Source of the DNA: Alistipes sp.
GTDB taxonomy: Bacteria > Bacteroidota > Bacteroidia > Bacteroidales > Rikenellaceae
Direction of reading: 5' to 3'
Length of the DNA: 64,000 nt
Assembly (NCBI GenBank): GCA_017547175.1
Contig: JAFYQI010000006.1
Location: 124,001 to 188,000, forward strand
A program made the translations under genes and the position numbers. Position 1 is the first letter of the stretch, and each line of letters starts with the position of its first letter. Positions 1 through 7,774 of the stretch are shown piece after piece. The notes under the pieces were generated by a model that saw only the letters and a program-made list of their open reading frames with translations, searched no databases and was not told the origin of the DNA.

Positions 1-522
1 GAGGTGGTGGTGAATGGGGCCGACCGTGAAGCGGCCATGACGGGTTATGTGCGTCAGACGATTGCTACGGGTGATCGGGAGGCCATAGCGGCTATGGCGG
101 CCGATGTGGTGAGCCACGATGATGCCGGACAGACGGCGACACGCGAGGCCAAATATGTCTGGGCCGAGCAGATGCGCGAAGAGGGACGTACGGAGGCTGC
201 CCAGCTTCTCTATAAGCAACTCGTCGATGAGGTGCGGAGCACGGAGGGATCGGCTGCGGCCTATCGCGTGATCGAGTACGATTATACCCACGAAAACGGT
301 ACGCTCGATCAGATCGAGCAGGCGGTCTTTGCCTATGCCGAGCGTGGTCCGAAGTCCTACTATTTGGCCAAGGCCTATCTGTTGTTGGGTGATCTGTATG
401 TGAAGAAGGGTGACCTGTTCCAGGCTCGAGCCACCTATCAAAGTGTTGCTGACGGCTACTCGCCCCACGATGACGGTATTGTGGACGAGGCCAAAGCACG
501 AATCCAAAATTTGAGCGAATGA
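1..522 (+). CDS. TPR-repeat protein, C-terminal part (5' end outside window)
   Basis: The reading frame is open from the first base, so this is the C-terminal fragment (about 173 residues) of a longer protein. Two helix-turn-helix pairs of tetratricopeptide type are visible: one near residues 49-76 counted from base 4, with small and aromatic residues at TPR-like spacing, and a clear one near 118-151 with the typical Y..A..LLGDLY pattern. TPR proteins act as scaffolds for protein-protein contacts, and in Bacteroidetes large ones are often periplasmic or outer-membrane associated. The stop codon overlaps the start of the next gene (ATGA), so the two are probably co-translated. No specific function can be given from this fragment. 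Confidence 0.65.
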   Translation, partial: EVVVNGADREAAMTGYVRQTIATGDREAIAAMAADVVSHDDAGQTATREAKYVWAEQMREEGRTEAAQLLYKQLVDEVRSTEGSAAAYRVIEYDYTHENGTLDQIEQAVFAYAERGPKSYYLAKAYLLLGDLYVKKGDLFQARATYQSVADGYSPHDDGIVDEAKARIQNLSE

Positions 523-2231
523 TGAAACTACGTTGGATATCTCTCTTGATCGCTTTGTGGTGCAGTCTGACCGCAACGGCGCAGGTCGAGAAGCAGGTTG
601 AGGTGACGAAGGCTTATGTCCCCTCGTTGGAGCAGGCGGTGAAGCTGGCCATTGAGCCCGATATGACCGATACAACGACCCTGCGTCCCGAGATCGACTA
701 TACGATCACCCCCTTGTCGCTGGAGACGACGTTGGCTACACGCCCGATCCGTCCCGCGACGGTGACCTATTGGAATTTTAACCGCCCTCGGCCCTTCTAC
801 CTGAAGGCAGGAGCCGGTTATCCGTTGCAGTCGGTACTCGATTTTTACGCTTCGACGCAGAATCCCGGTACGGGTTATGTGGTCGGATATCTTCAGCATG
901 ACGGACGCTTCGGAACGATCGAAAACGATTTTGGCTATCGCAACCGAGCCGAACGCATGGAAAATCGGGTGGGTGCAGCCATCGGTAAATATCTCGGACG
1001 TCGTACGCTGGAGGCCGATCTGTATTATCGCCATCGACACGATCGCCGTTTTGCGATGTACTATCCGAGCAATGGTTCGATCCCAGGTGATCGCATCGGT
1101 TATTCGGATGCCAATCTGTCGTTCCGCATCGGTGACGATTTTATCGACCTCAGCCGCCTGAATTTCGAGGTGGCACTCGACGGAACGTTCTTTATGGACC
1201 ATAGCGACCCTATTGGTGCCATCGAGTCAGCCAACCAACTGAACGCCTCGGCTCGTGTGAAGTTGGGGCGTGCGTGGGCCCATCACCGTGTGGGCTTGGA
1301 AGCGGGTTATCGCCTGCTTGATGGGCACAATGGGTTGGATGCTGCGCGTGAACAATTGCTGTATGTCGGGGTAAGTTATGGGGTAGAGCGCAAAAAAACC
1401 ACCTTCGAGGTGGGTGCTAACTTTGTCCACAATCAACAAGATGGAGCTACGTTTGTCCCTGGTTATGAGGCGGAAAACCAGCTACTTCCCTTTGCCCGTT
1501 TCGAGTTTGCATTGGCGCGTAAGGCCCTGAAACCCTTTGTGGAGTTGAATAGCGAACTCCGAATCAACGATTACGCTTCGCTCACGGAGTTAAATCCATA
1601 TGTGGTAACCTCCTTGTGGGGTGAGAAACCGACGACCGACTACGATCTGAAGGGTGGTCTGAAGGGATCGTTCGGACGAGACCGCTTTGCATACCGACTC
1701 TATGCTGCAGCCCAATTGGTGCGTAACCATCGCTATTGGGTGATGCCCGAGGTGTCGGGGGGCATGGAGAAGAACTATTTCGGTGGTTGGATGACCTGTG
1801 TGCAGGATAACCTGACGTCATTCGGTTTTGGTGGTGCGTTGGATTTTCGACCTACCACAGCCTTGAGCTTTGAAGTCGAGGCGCTTTTCCGCGCCTTTAA
1901 CGAGGAGACGCTGCTTCCGAATGGTGAGGCGGAGTTGACGGCATCCTTTGCGGCACACTATACACACCGCAAGTTCCGCCTGGGAGTGCGTGCCGAGGCG
2001 ATGAGTGAACGGGGATGGGCCTATGTGAAAGCAGACCAGCTGACGACGATGACGGGTGCTTTCTATGCTCCCTTTGCGATCGATCTGCAACTCGATTTCG
2101 AGTGGATCTATAGCTCTTCGATGACATTCTTTGTCGAGGGTCACAACCTGGCCAATCAACCCCTTTATCGTTTTGCCAACTATCCCGAATACGGCATCAA
2201 CGTCCTGGTCGGCGTGAGAATGGCCTTCTGA
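519..2231 (+). CDS. Outer-membrane beta-barrel protein (TonB-receptor-like barrel, no plug seen)
   Basis: The 570-residue protein starts with a signal peptide that ends near residue 21 (TATAQ). It then shows long alternating hydrophobic/aromatic strands and ends NVLVGVRMAF, a C-terminal aromatic strand typical of outer-membrane barrels. The repertoire resembles the barrel half of TonB-dependent receptors, and phrases such as FFVEGHNLANQPLYRF near the end are common there. I see no carboxypeptidase-regulatory domain and no TonB plug, so it may be a porin-like or assembly-related barrel. It overlaps the upstream TPR gene by 4 bp; a TPR protein next to a barrel hints at a common envelope complex. 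Start: ATG at 519, with a second ATG at 522 equally possible. Substrate unknown. Confidence 0.7.
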   Translation: MMKLRWISLLIALWCSLTATAQVEKQVEVTKAYVPSLEQAVKLAIEPDMTDTTTLRPEIDYTITPLSLETTLATRPIRPATVTYWNFNRPRPFYLKAGAGYPLQSVLDFYASTQNPGTGYVVGYLQHDGRFGTIENDFGYRNRAERMENRVGAAIGKYLGRRTLEADLYYRHRHDRRFAMYYPSNGSIPGDRIGYSDANLSFRIGDDFIDLSRLNFEVALDGTFFMDHSDPIGAIESANQLNASARVKLGRAWAHHRVGLEAGYRLLDGHNGLDAAREQLLYVGVSYGVERKKTTFEVGANFVHNQQDGATFVPGYEAENQLLPFARFEFALARKALKPFVELNSELRINDYASLTELNPYVVTSLWGEKPTTDYDLKGGLKGSFGRDRFAYRLYAAAQLVRNHRYWVMPEVSGGMEKNYFGGWMTCVQDNLTSFGFGGALDFRPTTALSFEVEALFRAFNEETLLPNGEAELTASFAAHYTHRKFRLGVRAEAMSERGWAYVKADQLTTMTGAFYAPFAIDLQLDFEWIYSSSMTFFVEGHNLANQPLYRFANYPEYGINVLVGVRMAF

Positions 2232-2307
2232 TGGGGGAGGTGAAGGGTTGCGAAGAGATGTGAAGGGGTGAGATCATCACCAAACCCAACACCGATTTAT
2301 CTACAAA

Positions 2308-2346
2308 CAGAGGTTAGTAGCACACGCTACTAACCTCTGTCTTTTT
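2308..2346 (+). terminator. Rho-independent terminator between convergent genes
   Basis: Perfect 14-bp inverted repeat (arms 2308-2321 and 2326-2339, loop ACAC) followed by TCTTTTT. It ends the plus-strand barrel transcript. The minus-strand side has only a weak T run, so it may serve hom less well. Confidence 0.85.
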
Positions 2347-2410
2347 GCGTATGCAGCATCTCGATGACGGAACATGCCGAAGCTCGGTCGCTACGTTGCG
2401 TCGATCTTCT

Positions 2411-3622
2411 TTAGTTGTCCTGGTTGATGAAGAAGATCGGAATGTTGGCGATAAAGAGATCCTTGGCGTGGAGCTTGTCGCGCTTGGCCAAAAGCTCCGA
2501 GAGTTTGATCTCGCCGATCACGTAGTTGCTCTCCGAAGAGATATACTGCTCGTGAATCTCGTCAAAATTGAGTACGTGCTGGATGTTGGTCTCCGAGTAG
2601 CGTACGTAGATCTTGAGTGTGATATCGGTCGTGTAGTCGGGCTTCTGGAGGTAGTTCTGCTTCTTGTACTCGTAGCGGTAGTCGTGCAGACGGGCCATCA
2701 CGTCGCTCAGGATCGACGAGGCGGTCGGCAGCGAACCGGCACCCTTACCGAACATAAACTGACGGTCGTAGCACTCGCCGCGAATCACCACGCCGTTGTA
2801 CTCGTCGTCGACACTATATATATATTTGTTTGGGTTGACAAATTCGGGCATGACGAACATCGTGAAGTGCTCGTCGCTCACCTTGACAACCTGCGCTACC
2901 AGCTTAATCTTCACACCCTTCTCGCGGGCATACTGAATGTCCGAGTCGTGAATGGTCGAGATACCGTAGGTGAAGATCTTCTCGGGAGCCACATAGGTAC
3001 CCAGGGCATGTACGGTGATGATCACGAGCTTGAAGAGCGAGTCGTAACCCTCGATGTCGAACGAGGGATCGGTCTCGGCAAAGCCCAACTCCTGTGCCTT
3101 GCGCAGTGCACTTGCGTAGGCCTCCTTGTGGTCGAATACGCGCGAGAGGATGTAGTTCGACGAACCGTTTAGGATGCCCTTCACCTCCAGCAGCAGGTCG
3201 TTGTCGTAGTACTCCTCGAGGTTGCGAATCACGGGAATCGAACCGCACGACGAAGCATCGTACAAAAGGGCTACGTTGTGCTTCTTCTGCAACTCGATCA
3301 GCTCGGGCAGGTGCTTGGCCAGCATCGCCTTGCTACCCGAAACGACGGGAATACCCTTTTCGAGGGCTGTCTTGACGATCGAGAAGGCGTCGTCGGCATT
3401 GTTGATCACCTCGACGATGAGGTTGATCTCGGGATTGTTCAGGATGTCTTCGGCCTTGTCGGTCAAAAGCGACGGGTCGACCTCAATCGAGCGAGGCTTC
3501 GAAAGATCGTGTACACAGATTTTGGCAATCTCGGCGTGGGCATTCTTCGATTTGCGAATCACCTCATAGACTCCCTGGCCTACGACACCGAATCCGAAAA
3601 GACCGATTTTAATGTTGCTCAT
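2411..3622 (-). CDS. hom: Homoserine dehydrogenase
   Basis: The 403-residue enzyme reduces aspartate semialdehyde to homoserine with NAD(P)H, the branch point to threonine and methionine. An N-terminal Rossmann glycine-rich loop lies at residues 7-17 (GLFGFGVVGQG) and the family hallmark KGILNGSSNYIL at 148-159. The chain is monofunctional, with no aspartate-kinase domain, unlike the fused ThrA common in related Bacteroidetes. The C-terminal part after about residue 320 could be a reduced or divergent ACT-like regulatory domain, but the usual ACT signature is not obvious. The start overlaps the 3' end of metX by 14 bp, so the two genes are translationally coupled and transcribed as metX-hom. 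Confidence 0.93.
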   Translation of the reverse strand: MSNIKIGLFGFGVVGQGVYEVIRKSKNAHAEIAKICVHDLSKPRSIEVDPSLLTDKAEDILNNPEINLIVEVINNADDAFSIVKTALEKGIPVVSGSKAMLAKHLPELIELQKKHNVALLYDASSCGSIPVIRNLEEYYDNDLLLEVKGILNGSSNYILSRVFDHKEAYASALRKAQELGFAETDPSFDIEGYDSLFKLVIITVHALGTYVAPEKIFTYGISTIHDSDIQYAREKGVKIKLVAQVVKVSDEHFTMFVMPEFVNPNKYIYSVDDEYNGVVIRGECYDRQFMFGKGAGSLPTASSILSDVMARLHDYRYEYKKQNYLQKPDYTTDITLKIYVRYSETNIQHVLNFDEIHEQYISSESNYVIGEIKLSELLAKRDKLHAKDLFIANIPIFFINQDN

Positions 3623-4634
3623 TATTCGTCAGTTTATTGATAATGGGATAGATAATACTATTGAGTTGCTCATGCTCGACTAGGAATCCGTCGTGGCCGA
3701 AGGGTGAGTCGATTTCGTGGTATACGGCCCCCGGGATTCGTTCGGCCAGGAGGCGCATTTCGGCGGGCGTGAAGATGATGTCGGAGGTGATTCCGACCAC
3801 CACCGTGCGAGCTGTGATGTGTTTGAGTGCCTCCTCCAAGCCACCGCGATCGCGTCCCACGTCGTGCGTGTCGAAGGCATCGAGAATCGCTACGTAGGAG
3901 TAGGCGTTGTAACGACGGCAGAGCTTTTCGCCCTGATACTGCTGGTAGGTCGAGGCGCGGTGTGCTGTCGGATTGGTCTCATAATCCTGCTGTGTGAGGT
4001 TGTAACCCAACGAACCACGATAGGTCAACAGCCCGATGGCACGTGCGGCGGCCATACCCTTCATGCCGGCATCCGGACGACGCTCGCCATAGCTTTGGTC
4101 AGCAAAGATGGCCATGCGCTGCGTCTCGTCAATGGCGATGGTCCAAGGCGAGGCCTTGGCATCGGTGGCAATCAGCACGAGTTTCGAGAATCTTTCCGGT
4201 TCGGTCACCGCCCACTCCACGGCCTGAAAACCACCCACCGAGCTACCCACCAACGAGTCGATGTGGTCAATACCGAGTGCATCGGCCAGGCAACGATGTG
4301 CCGAGACCATGTCACGAATCGTGTAGTGCGGGAAGTCGCCATACCAGGGCTCTCCCGTTGCGGGGTTCACCGTTAGCGGACCTGTTGTGCCGTAGTGCGA
4401 ACCGAGAATGTTGGCGCAGATGACAAAATGGTCCTCGGGATCGAGGAAACGACCCGCCTCTACCGTGTGGGGCCACCAATCGGCAACATCCGAGTTGGCC
4501 GTCAGGGCGTGACAAACCCATACCACATTCGATCGGTCGGCATTCAACTCGCCGTAGGTGTGGTAGGCAATCTCCAATTCAGGGAGCGTAACTCCCGACT
4601 CGAGCGTAAAAGGGCCGTGCTTGTACAAATTCAT
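3609..4634 (-). CDS. metX: Homoserine O-acetyltransferase
   Basis: This alpha/beta-hydrolase-fold enzyme (341 residues) acylates homoserine, normally with acetyl-CoA, for methionine synthesis. The nucleophile elbow GSSVGG places Ser132; the triad is completed by Asp in TSDIIFTP and His in PFGHDGFL near the C-terminus. I start it at ATG 4634 (MNLYKHGPF); the in-frame upstream extension to 4703 has no family similarity and would cross the promoter. A TATCTTTG box ends only 5 bp before this ATG on the minus strand, so the mRNA may be leaderless. The gene heads an operon with hom. The O-acetylhomoserine sulfhydrylase often found beside it is absent from this window. Confidence 0.93.
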   Translation of the reverse strand: MNLYKHGPFTLESGVTLPELEIAYHTYGELNADRSNVVWVCHALTANSDVADWWPHTVEAGRFLDPEDHFVICANILGSHYGTTGPLTVNPATGEPWYGDFPHYTIRDMVSAHRCLADALGIDHIDSLVGSSVGGFQAVEWAVTEPERFSKLVLIATDAKASPWTIAIDETQRMAIFADQSYGERRPDAGMKGMAAARAIGLLTYRGSLGYNLTQQDYETNPTAHRASTYQQYQGEKLCRRYNAYSYVAILDAFDTHDVGRDRGGLEEALKHITARTVVVGITSDIIFTPAEMRLLAERIPGAVYHEIDSPFGHDGFLVEHEQLNSIIYPIINKLTNNEQH

Positions 4635-4639
4635 AGGTG

Positions 4640-4655
4640 CAAAGATATATCTTTG
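4640..4655. promoter_or_regulatory. Palindromic bidirectional -7 element
   Basis: CAAAGATATATCTTTG is a perfect 16-bp palindrome that carries the Bacteroidetes -7 consensus TATCTTTG on both strands. The minus-strand copy lies directly before metX. The plus-strand copy points at the tRNA-Gln gene that begins at 4763. Promoter activity is inferred from the consensus. Confidence 0.55.
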
Positions 4656-4762
4656 CGTGCTAAAAATAAAAAAATCGGCATCAAAAATGGGGAGTTTATG
4701 CAACGGAGTTTTGCATTTTCAGAAAATTTGGCTACCTTTGCCGTCGCTTTCGAGCAGCGGAT

Positions 4763-4836
4763 TGAACTGTGGTGTAATGGTAACACAGCAGATTTTGGTT
4801 CTGTCGTTCTGGGTTCGAGTCCCGGCAGTTCAACCA
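4763..4836 (+). tRNA. tRNA-Gln (anticodon TTG)
   Basis: A 74-nt cloverleaf. Acceptor arms TGAACTG and CAGTTCA pair perfectly. The anticodon stem GCAGA/TCTGT encloses loop TTTTGGT, giving anticodon TTG, and the T-loop is TTCGAGT. Discriminator A is followed by an encoded CCA (4834-4836). A strong terminator hairpin follows at once. Confidence 0.95.
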
Positions 4837-4869
4837 AGAAAAAGAGACCTTTTGGGTCTCTTTTTCTTG
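4837..4869 (+). terminator. Terminator of tRNA-Gln
   Basis: An A-rich arm followed by GAGACC, a short loop, then GGTCTC and a run of T: a Rho-independent hairpin directly after the tRNA CCA. Confidence 0.85.
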
Positions 4870-4998
4870 TCCTCATGCCGGCACTCTCACTTAAGGGCGG
4901 GTTGCGCAAATAATTAGATTGGATTTTCACGGGTATTTGCGCGAGTGCGGAGCACTCTTTCTCCGCCCTTCGAGTCCCGGCAGTTCAACCAAGAAAAA

Positions 4999-5025
4999 GA
5001 GACCTTTTGGGTCTCTTTTTTTTTG
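4999..5025 (+). terminator. Second copy of the tRNA-Gln terminator
   Basis: The same GAGACC/GGTCTC hairpin as after the tRNA, followed here by a longer run of T (nine or more). It belongs to the partial 3' repeat. Confidence 0.7.
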
Positions 5026-5105
5026 TTTTCCTACCGGCACTCTCACTTAAGTGCGGGTTGCGCGAAGAGTGTTGATACTAAGGGATGAGCTCAACTTCCA
5101 ACTCC

Positions 5106-5477
5106 TTACAGCTTCGCCATAAAGCGTTCGCGGTCAACGATAAAGCGCACGTGGGTACCCTCGCCGATAATGCCCTGTTCATCGGTCGCGCCTACGACAA
5201 AGGTTAGTTTGCGTCCCTCGACTTCGGTCAAGATGGCCGTGGCGGAAATTGTTGCCCCCATTTTCGAGGGTTTGATGTGTGAGCAATTCATCTCCGAGCC
5301 CACCGTGGTCGAGCCTTCAGGCAGCTCGGCCGCAACAGCCATCATGGCGGCGTTCTCCATCAGGGCTACCATCGAAGGGGTCGCAAAGACCTCCAAATCG
5401 CCCGAGCCCATCACTTTGGCCGTATTCGTTTCGTTTACAACCACCGTAGTGGTTGCTTTCAATCCTTTTTCCAACAT
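5106..5477 (-). CDS. Hotdog-fold thioesterase (FlK-like)
   Basis: A 123-residue single-domain hotdog protein. The pattern matches the fluoroacetyl-CoA thioesterase FlK-like family, whose catalytic residues are Thr, Glu and His: here Thr33 and Glu41 (ATPSMVALMEN) and His67 (CSHIKP). Members hydrolyse small acyl-CoA esters; in gut bacteria the substrate is generally unknown, and fluoroacetyl-CoA is not implied. I start at ATG 5477 (MLEKGLKATT); the longer frame to 5597 runs through the divergent promoter and into the neighbouring gene. It is transcribed divergently from the DUF4294-like gene. Confidence 0.8.
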   Translation of the reverse strand: MLEKGLKATTTVVVNETNTAKVMGSGDLEVFATPSMVALMENAAMMAVAAELPEGSTTVGSEMNCSHIKPSKMGATISATAILTEVEGRKLTFVVGATDEQGIIGEGTHVRFIVDRERFMAKL

Positions 5478-5506
5478 AATTTCTGTATAAAATTCCCGTT
5501 TTGTTT

Positions 5507-5527
5507 GTATCTTTGCTGTAAAGATAC
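5507..5527. promoter_or_regulatory. Overlapping divergent -7 boxes
   Basis: GTATCTTT, five bases, then AAAGATAC form an inverted repeat with 8-bp arms. The plus strand reads TATCTTTG (5508-5515), 19 bp before the ATG at 5535. The minus strand reads TATCTTTA, leading to the thioesterase. The two promoters interlock and probably compete. Confidence 0.5.
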
Positions 5528-5534
5528 GAAAAAA

Positions 5535-6122
5535 ATGCGAAAGTGGCTCTTGGTAATGGTAGTTTTGCTCCTTGCGGCGGGTGACGGTATGGCACAACGA
5601 CGTACGGCGCGATCCTCTACGCGTGGTATACGCAGTAGCGGATGGGCCGTTATGGGGGGCGATTCGACCTTACAAGTCGATATTTTACCCGTCTATGTCT
5701 TCAATAAAAAGGCCGATTTGAGGAAGTATCGTCGTTTGGTTGAGGCCGTCAAACGAACCTATCCGTTGGCCCAGATTGCCAAGCAGAAGATGCACGATAT
5801 GGAGGCGGTGCTGCTGACCCTGAATAAGCGCGATCAGCAAAAGTATATCAAGCAGTGTTACAAGCAGATACTCGATGAATATACCCCCGTTGCCAAGCGT
5901 ATGACCCGTACGCAGGGACGTGTTTTGGTGAAGCTTATCGATCGCGAAACAGACTATACGGCCTACGAAGTGATTCGCGAATTTCGCGGCGGTTTCGTGG
6001 CCAGTTTCTGGCAGGGTATCGGCCGCATCTTTGGCCACAATCTCAAATCCGAATACGACAAAGAGAACGAGGACCGTGTCCTGGAACAGATTGTCATCTA
6101 TTACGAGGTAGGGTTGTTGTAA
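5535..6122 (+). CDS. Secreted DUF4294-like protein
   Basis: A 195-residue protein with a signal peptide (residues 1-20, MRKWLLVMVVLLLAAGDGMA). The remainder is basic and rich in helices, with the sequence LPVYVFNKKADLRKYRRLVE early on. That arrangement fits DUF4294, a Bacteroidetes-restricted periplasmic family without a known activity. ATG 5535 is chosen because the upstream in-frame codons lie inside the promoter. The gene stands alone: the next gene, ffh, has its own promoter after 270 bp. Confidence 0.65.
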   Translation: MRKWLLVMVVLLLAAGDGMAQRRTARSSTRGIRSSGWAVMGGDSTLQVDILPVYVFNKKADLRKYRRLVEAVKRTYPLAQIAKQKMHDMEAVLLTLNKRDQQKYIKQCYKQILDEYTPVAKRMTRTQGRVLVKLIDRETDYTAYEVIREFRGGFVASFWQGIGRIFGHNLKSEYDKENEDRVLEQIVIYYEVGLL

Positions 6123-6393
6123 AAAGTCTGAAAAAACCAAACCCCGAGATTGTTTATTTGAGTTCACTTAAAAAAGGCGAAGTATATAAAAGTACTTCGT
6201 CCCGAGAACTACACGTTAATTTTGAGCCAATGCATCACCCCCCCCCAAAAAAAATCTGACAACCCCACTATACCTCACAAAAAGCGATAAAAAGAGGTTT
6301 CAAGCCCGATAATTCTGATTTCTAAATTCCGAATTCTAAATTTATTTCTTACCTTTGTCGCGCGAATTATTACACGCAAAACTGCAAGAGACT
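6123..6393. other. Intergenic region before ffh
   Basis: No gene seen. It holds a small hairpin (CGAAGTA at 6178-6184 with TACTTCG at 6193-6199) without a T run, a C9-A8 homopolymer block near 6238-6254, and the ffh promoter at its right end. No SRP RNA-like fold was recognised. Confidence 0.5.
6350..6357 (+). promoter_or_regulatory. ffh -7 box
   Basis: TACCTTTG fits TAnnTTTG and lies 36 bp before the ffh ATG, in an AT-rich stretch. Confidence 0.5.
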
Positions 6394-7731
6394 ATGTTTG
6401 AAAACTTAACTGATAAACTCGAACGGTCATTTAAAATCCTGAAGGGTGAGGGCCGTATTACCGAAATCAATGTCGCCGAAACACTCAAGGAGATTCGTCG
6501 CGCACTGATTGATGCCGACGTAAACTACAAGGTAGCCAAGAACTTTACCGACCAGGTAAAGCAGAAGGCGCTGGGTCAGGATGTGTTGAAGGCCGTTAAG
6601 CCGGGTCAGATGATGACCAAGATCGTGCGCGATGAGTTGGCTCAGCTCATGGGTGGCACGGCAACCGACATCAAACTCGAAGGCACGCCCGCCGTTGTGC
6701 TGATAGCCGGTCTGCAGGGTTCGGGTAAGACCACCTTCTCGGGTAAGCTGGCGCAGCTCATCAAGTCGAAGAAGAGTCGTCAGGTGCTGCTTGTTGCCGG
6801 TGACGTTTATCGTCCGGCTGCTATTGATCAGTTGAAGATTTTGGGTCAGCAGGTAGGTGTCGAGGTCTATACCGAGGAGGGTAATATGAATCCTGTTCAG
6901 ATTGCCGAAAACGCCATCCAATATGCACGTCAGAAGTCGTACAACGTTGTGATTGTCGATACGGCCGGTCGTCTGGCGGTCGATGAGGCGATGATGCAGG
7001 AGATCACAGCTATCAAGGCTGCCGTCAATCCTTCGGAGACCCTCTTCGTAGTGGATTCGATGACGGGTCAGGATGCGGTCAATACGGCGAAGGAGTTTAA
7101 CGATCGTCTCGATTTCGACGGCGTGGTACTCACAAAGCTCGACGGTGATACGCGTGGTGGTGCCGCCATCTCGATCCGTTCGGTGGTAGATAAGCCGCTG
7201 AAGTTTATCTCGAGTGGCGAGAAGATGGATGCCTTGCAGGTCTTCCATCCCGAGCGTATGGCCGACCGTATCCTCGGCATGGGTGATGTGATTTCGCTCG
7301 TAGAGCGTGCCCAGGAGCAGTTCGACGAGGAGCAGGCCCGTAAACTGAAGAAGAAGCTCGTGAAGGACCAGTTCAACTTCAACGACTTTATTCAGCAGAT
7401 TCAGCAGATCAAGAAGATGGGTAACCTGAAAGATCTGGCCTCGATGCTTCCCGGTATGGGCAAGATGTTGAAGGATGTCGATATTCCGGACGATGCCTTT
7501 AAGCAGGTGGAGGCCATTATCGGCTCGATGACCCCCGAGGAGCGTGAGAAGCCCGAGATCATCAATGCCCGTCGTCGTGAGCGCATCGCCAAGGGTTCGG
7601 GTACGACGATGGCCGATGTGAATCGTCTGATGAAACAGTTTGAGGATACGCGTAAGATGATGAAGATGGTAGCCGGTGCCGGTGGCAAGCTGCCCAAGAT
7701 GCCGATGGGTCGCGGAGGTTTCCGTCGCTAA
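6394..7731 (+). CDS. ffh: Signal recognition particle GTPase Ffh
   Basis: The 445-residue SRP54 homologue binds signal sequences and SRP RNA at the ribosome and targets membrane proteins to FtsY. Order of domains: N helical bundle (1-85), G domain with P-loop GLQGSGKTT at 106-114, DTAGR at 189-193 and TKLDGD at 247-252, then the methionine-rich M domain from about 300 with a basic, glycine-rich tail ending GRGGFRR. Length is normal for the family. The ATG at 6394 (MFENLTDKL) is used; an in-frame start at 6355 would lie inside the -7 box. nusB follows after 43 bp in the same direction. Confidence 0.97.
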   Translation: MFENLTDKLERSFKILKGEGRITEINVAETLKEIRRALIDADVNYKVAKNFTDQVKQKALGQDVLKAVKPGQMMTKIVRDELAQLMGGTATDIKLEGTPAVVLIAGLQGSGKTTFSGKLAQLIKSKKSRQVLLVAGDVYRPAAIDQLKILGQQVGVEVYTEEGNMNPVQIAENAIQYARQKSYNVVIVDTAGRLAVDEAMMQEITAIKAAVNPSETLFVVDSMTGQDAVNTAKEFNDRLDFDGVVLTKLDGDTRGGAAISIRSVVDKPLKFISSGEKMDALQVFHPERMADRILGMGDVISLVERAQEQFDEEQARKLKKKLVKDQFNFNDFIQQIQQIKKMGNLKDLASMLPGMGKMLKDVDIPDDAFKQVEAIIGSMTPEEREKPEIINARRRERIAKGSGTTMADVNRLMKQFEDTRKMMKMVAGAGGKLPKMPMGRGGFRR

Positions 7732-7774
7732 AGGCTCGAATATCAATTGAAGAGACTAAAAAAACGTTCTAACT

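Larger units (their letters stand above)
4814..5063 (+). repeat. Direct repeat of the tRNA-Gln 3' end plus terminator
   Basis: The segment from the T-loop of tRNA-Gln through CCA and the terminator (4814-4868) recurs almost exactly at 4969-5023. A further near-identical 30-bp block follows in each copy (4878-4907 and 5034-5063, one mismatch). The offset is 155-156 bp. The second copy lacks the acceptor 5' arm, D arm and anticodon arm, so it is not a working tRNA. The 55 bp between the copies (4914-4968) holds no gene. Either a tandem tRNA array lost most of one unit, or the repeat is an attachment-site-like scar. Confidence 0.8.

Noticed and set aside
4969..4991. Second tRNA-Gln gene
   Set aside because: Only the T arm, acceptor 3' strand and CCA are present; the acceptor 5' strand, D arm and anticodon arm are missing.
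6123..6393. SRP RNA gene beside ffh
   Set aside because: No tetraloop-capped domain IV-like hairpin was seen; only a 7-bp hairpin and homopolymers.
6427..7746. 439-codon minus-strand frame opposite ffh
   Set aside because: The translation is His/Leu/Arg-rich and has no recognisable domain; ffh is clear.
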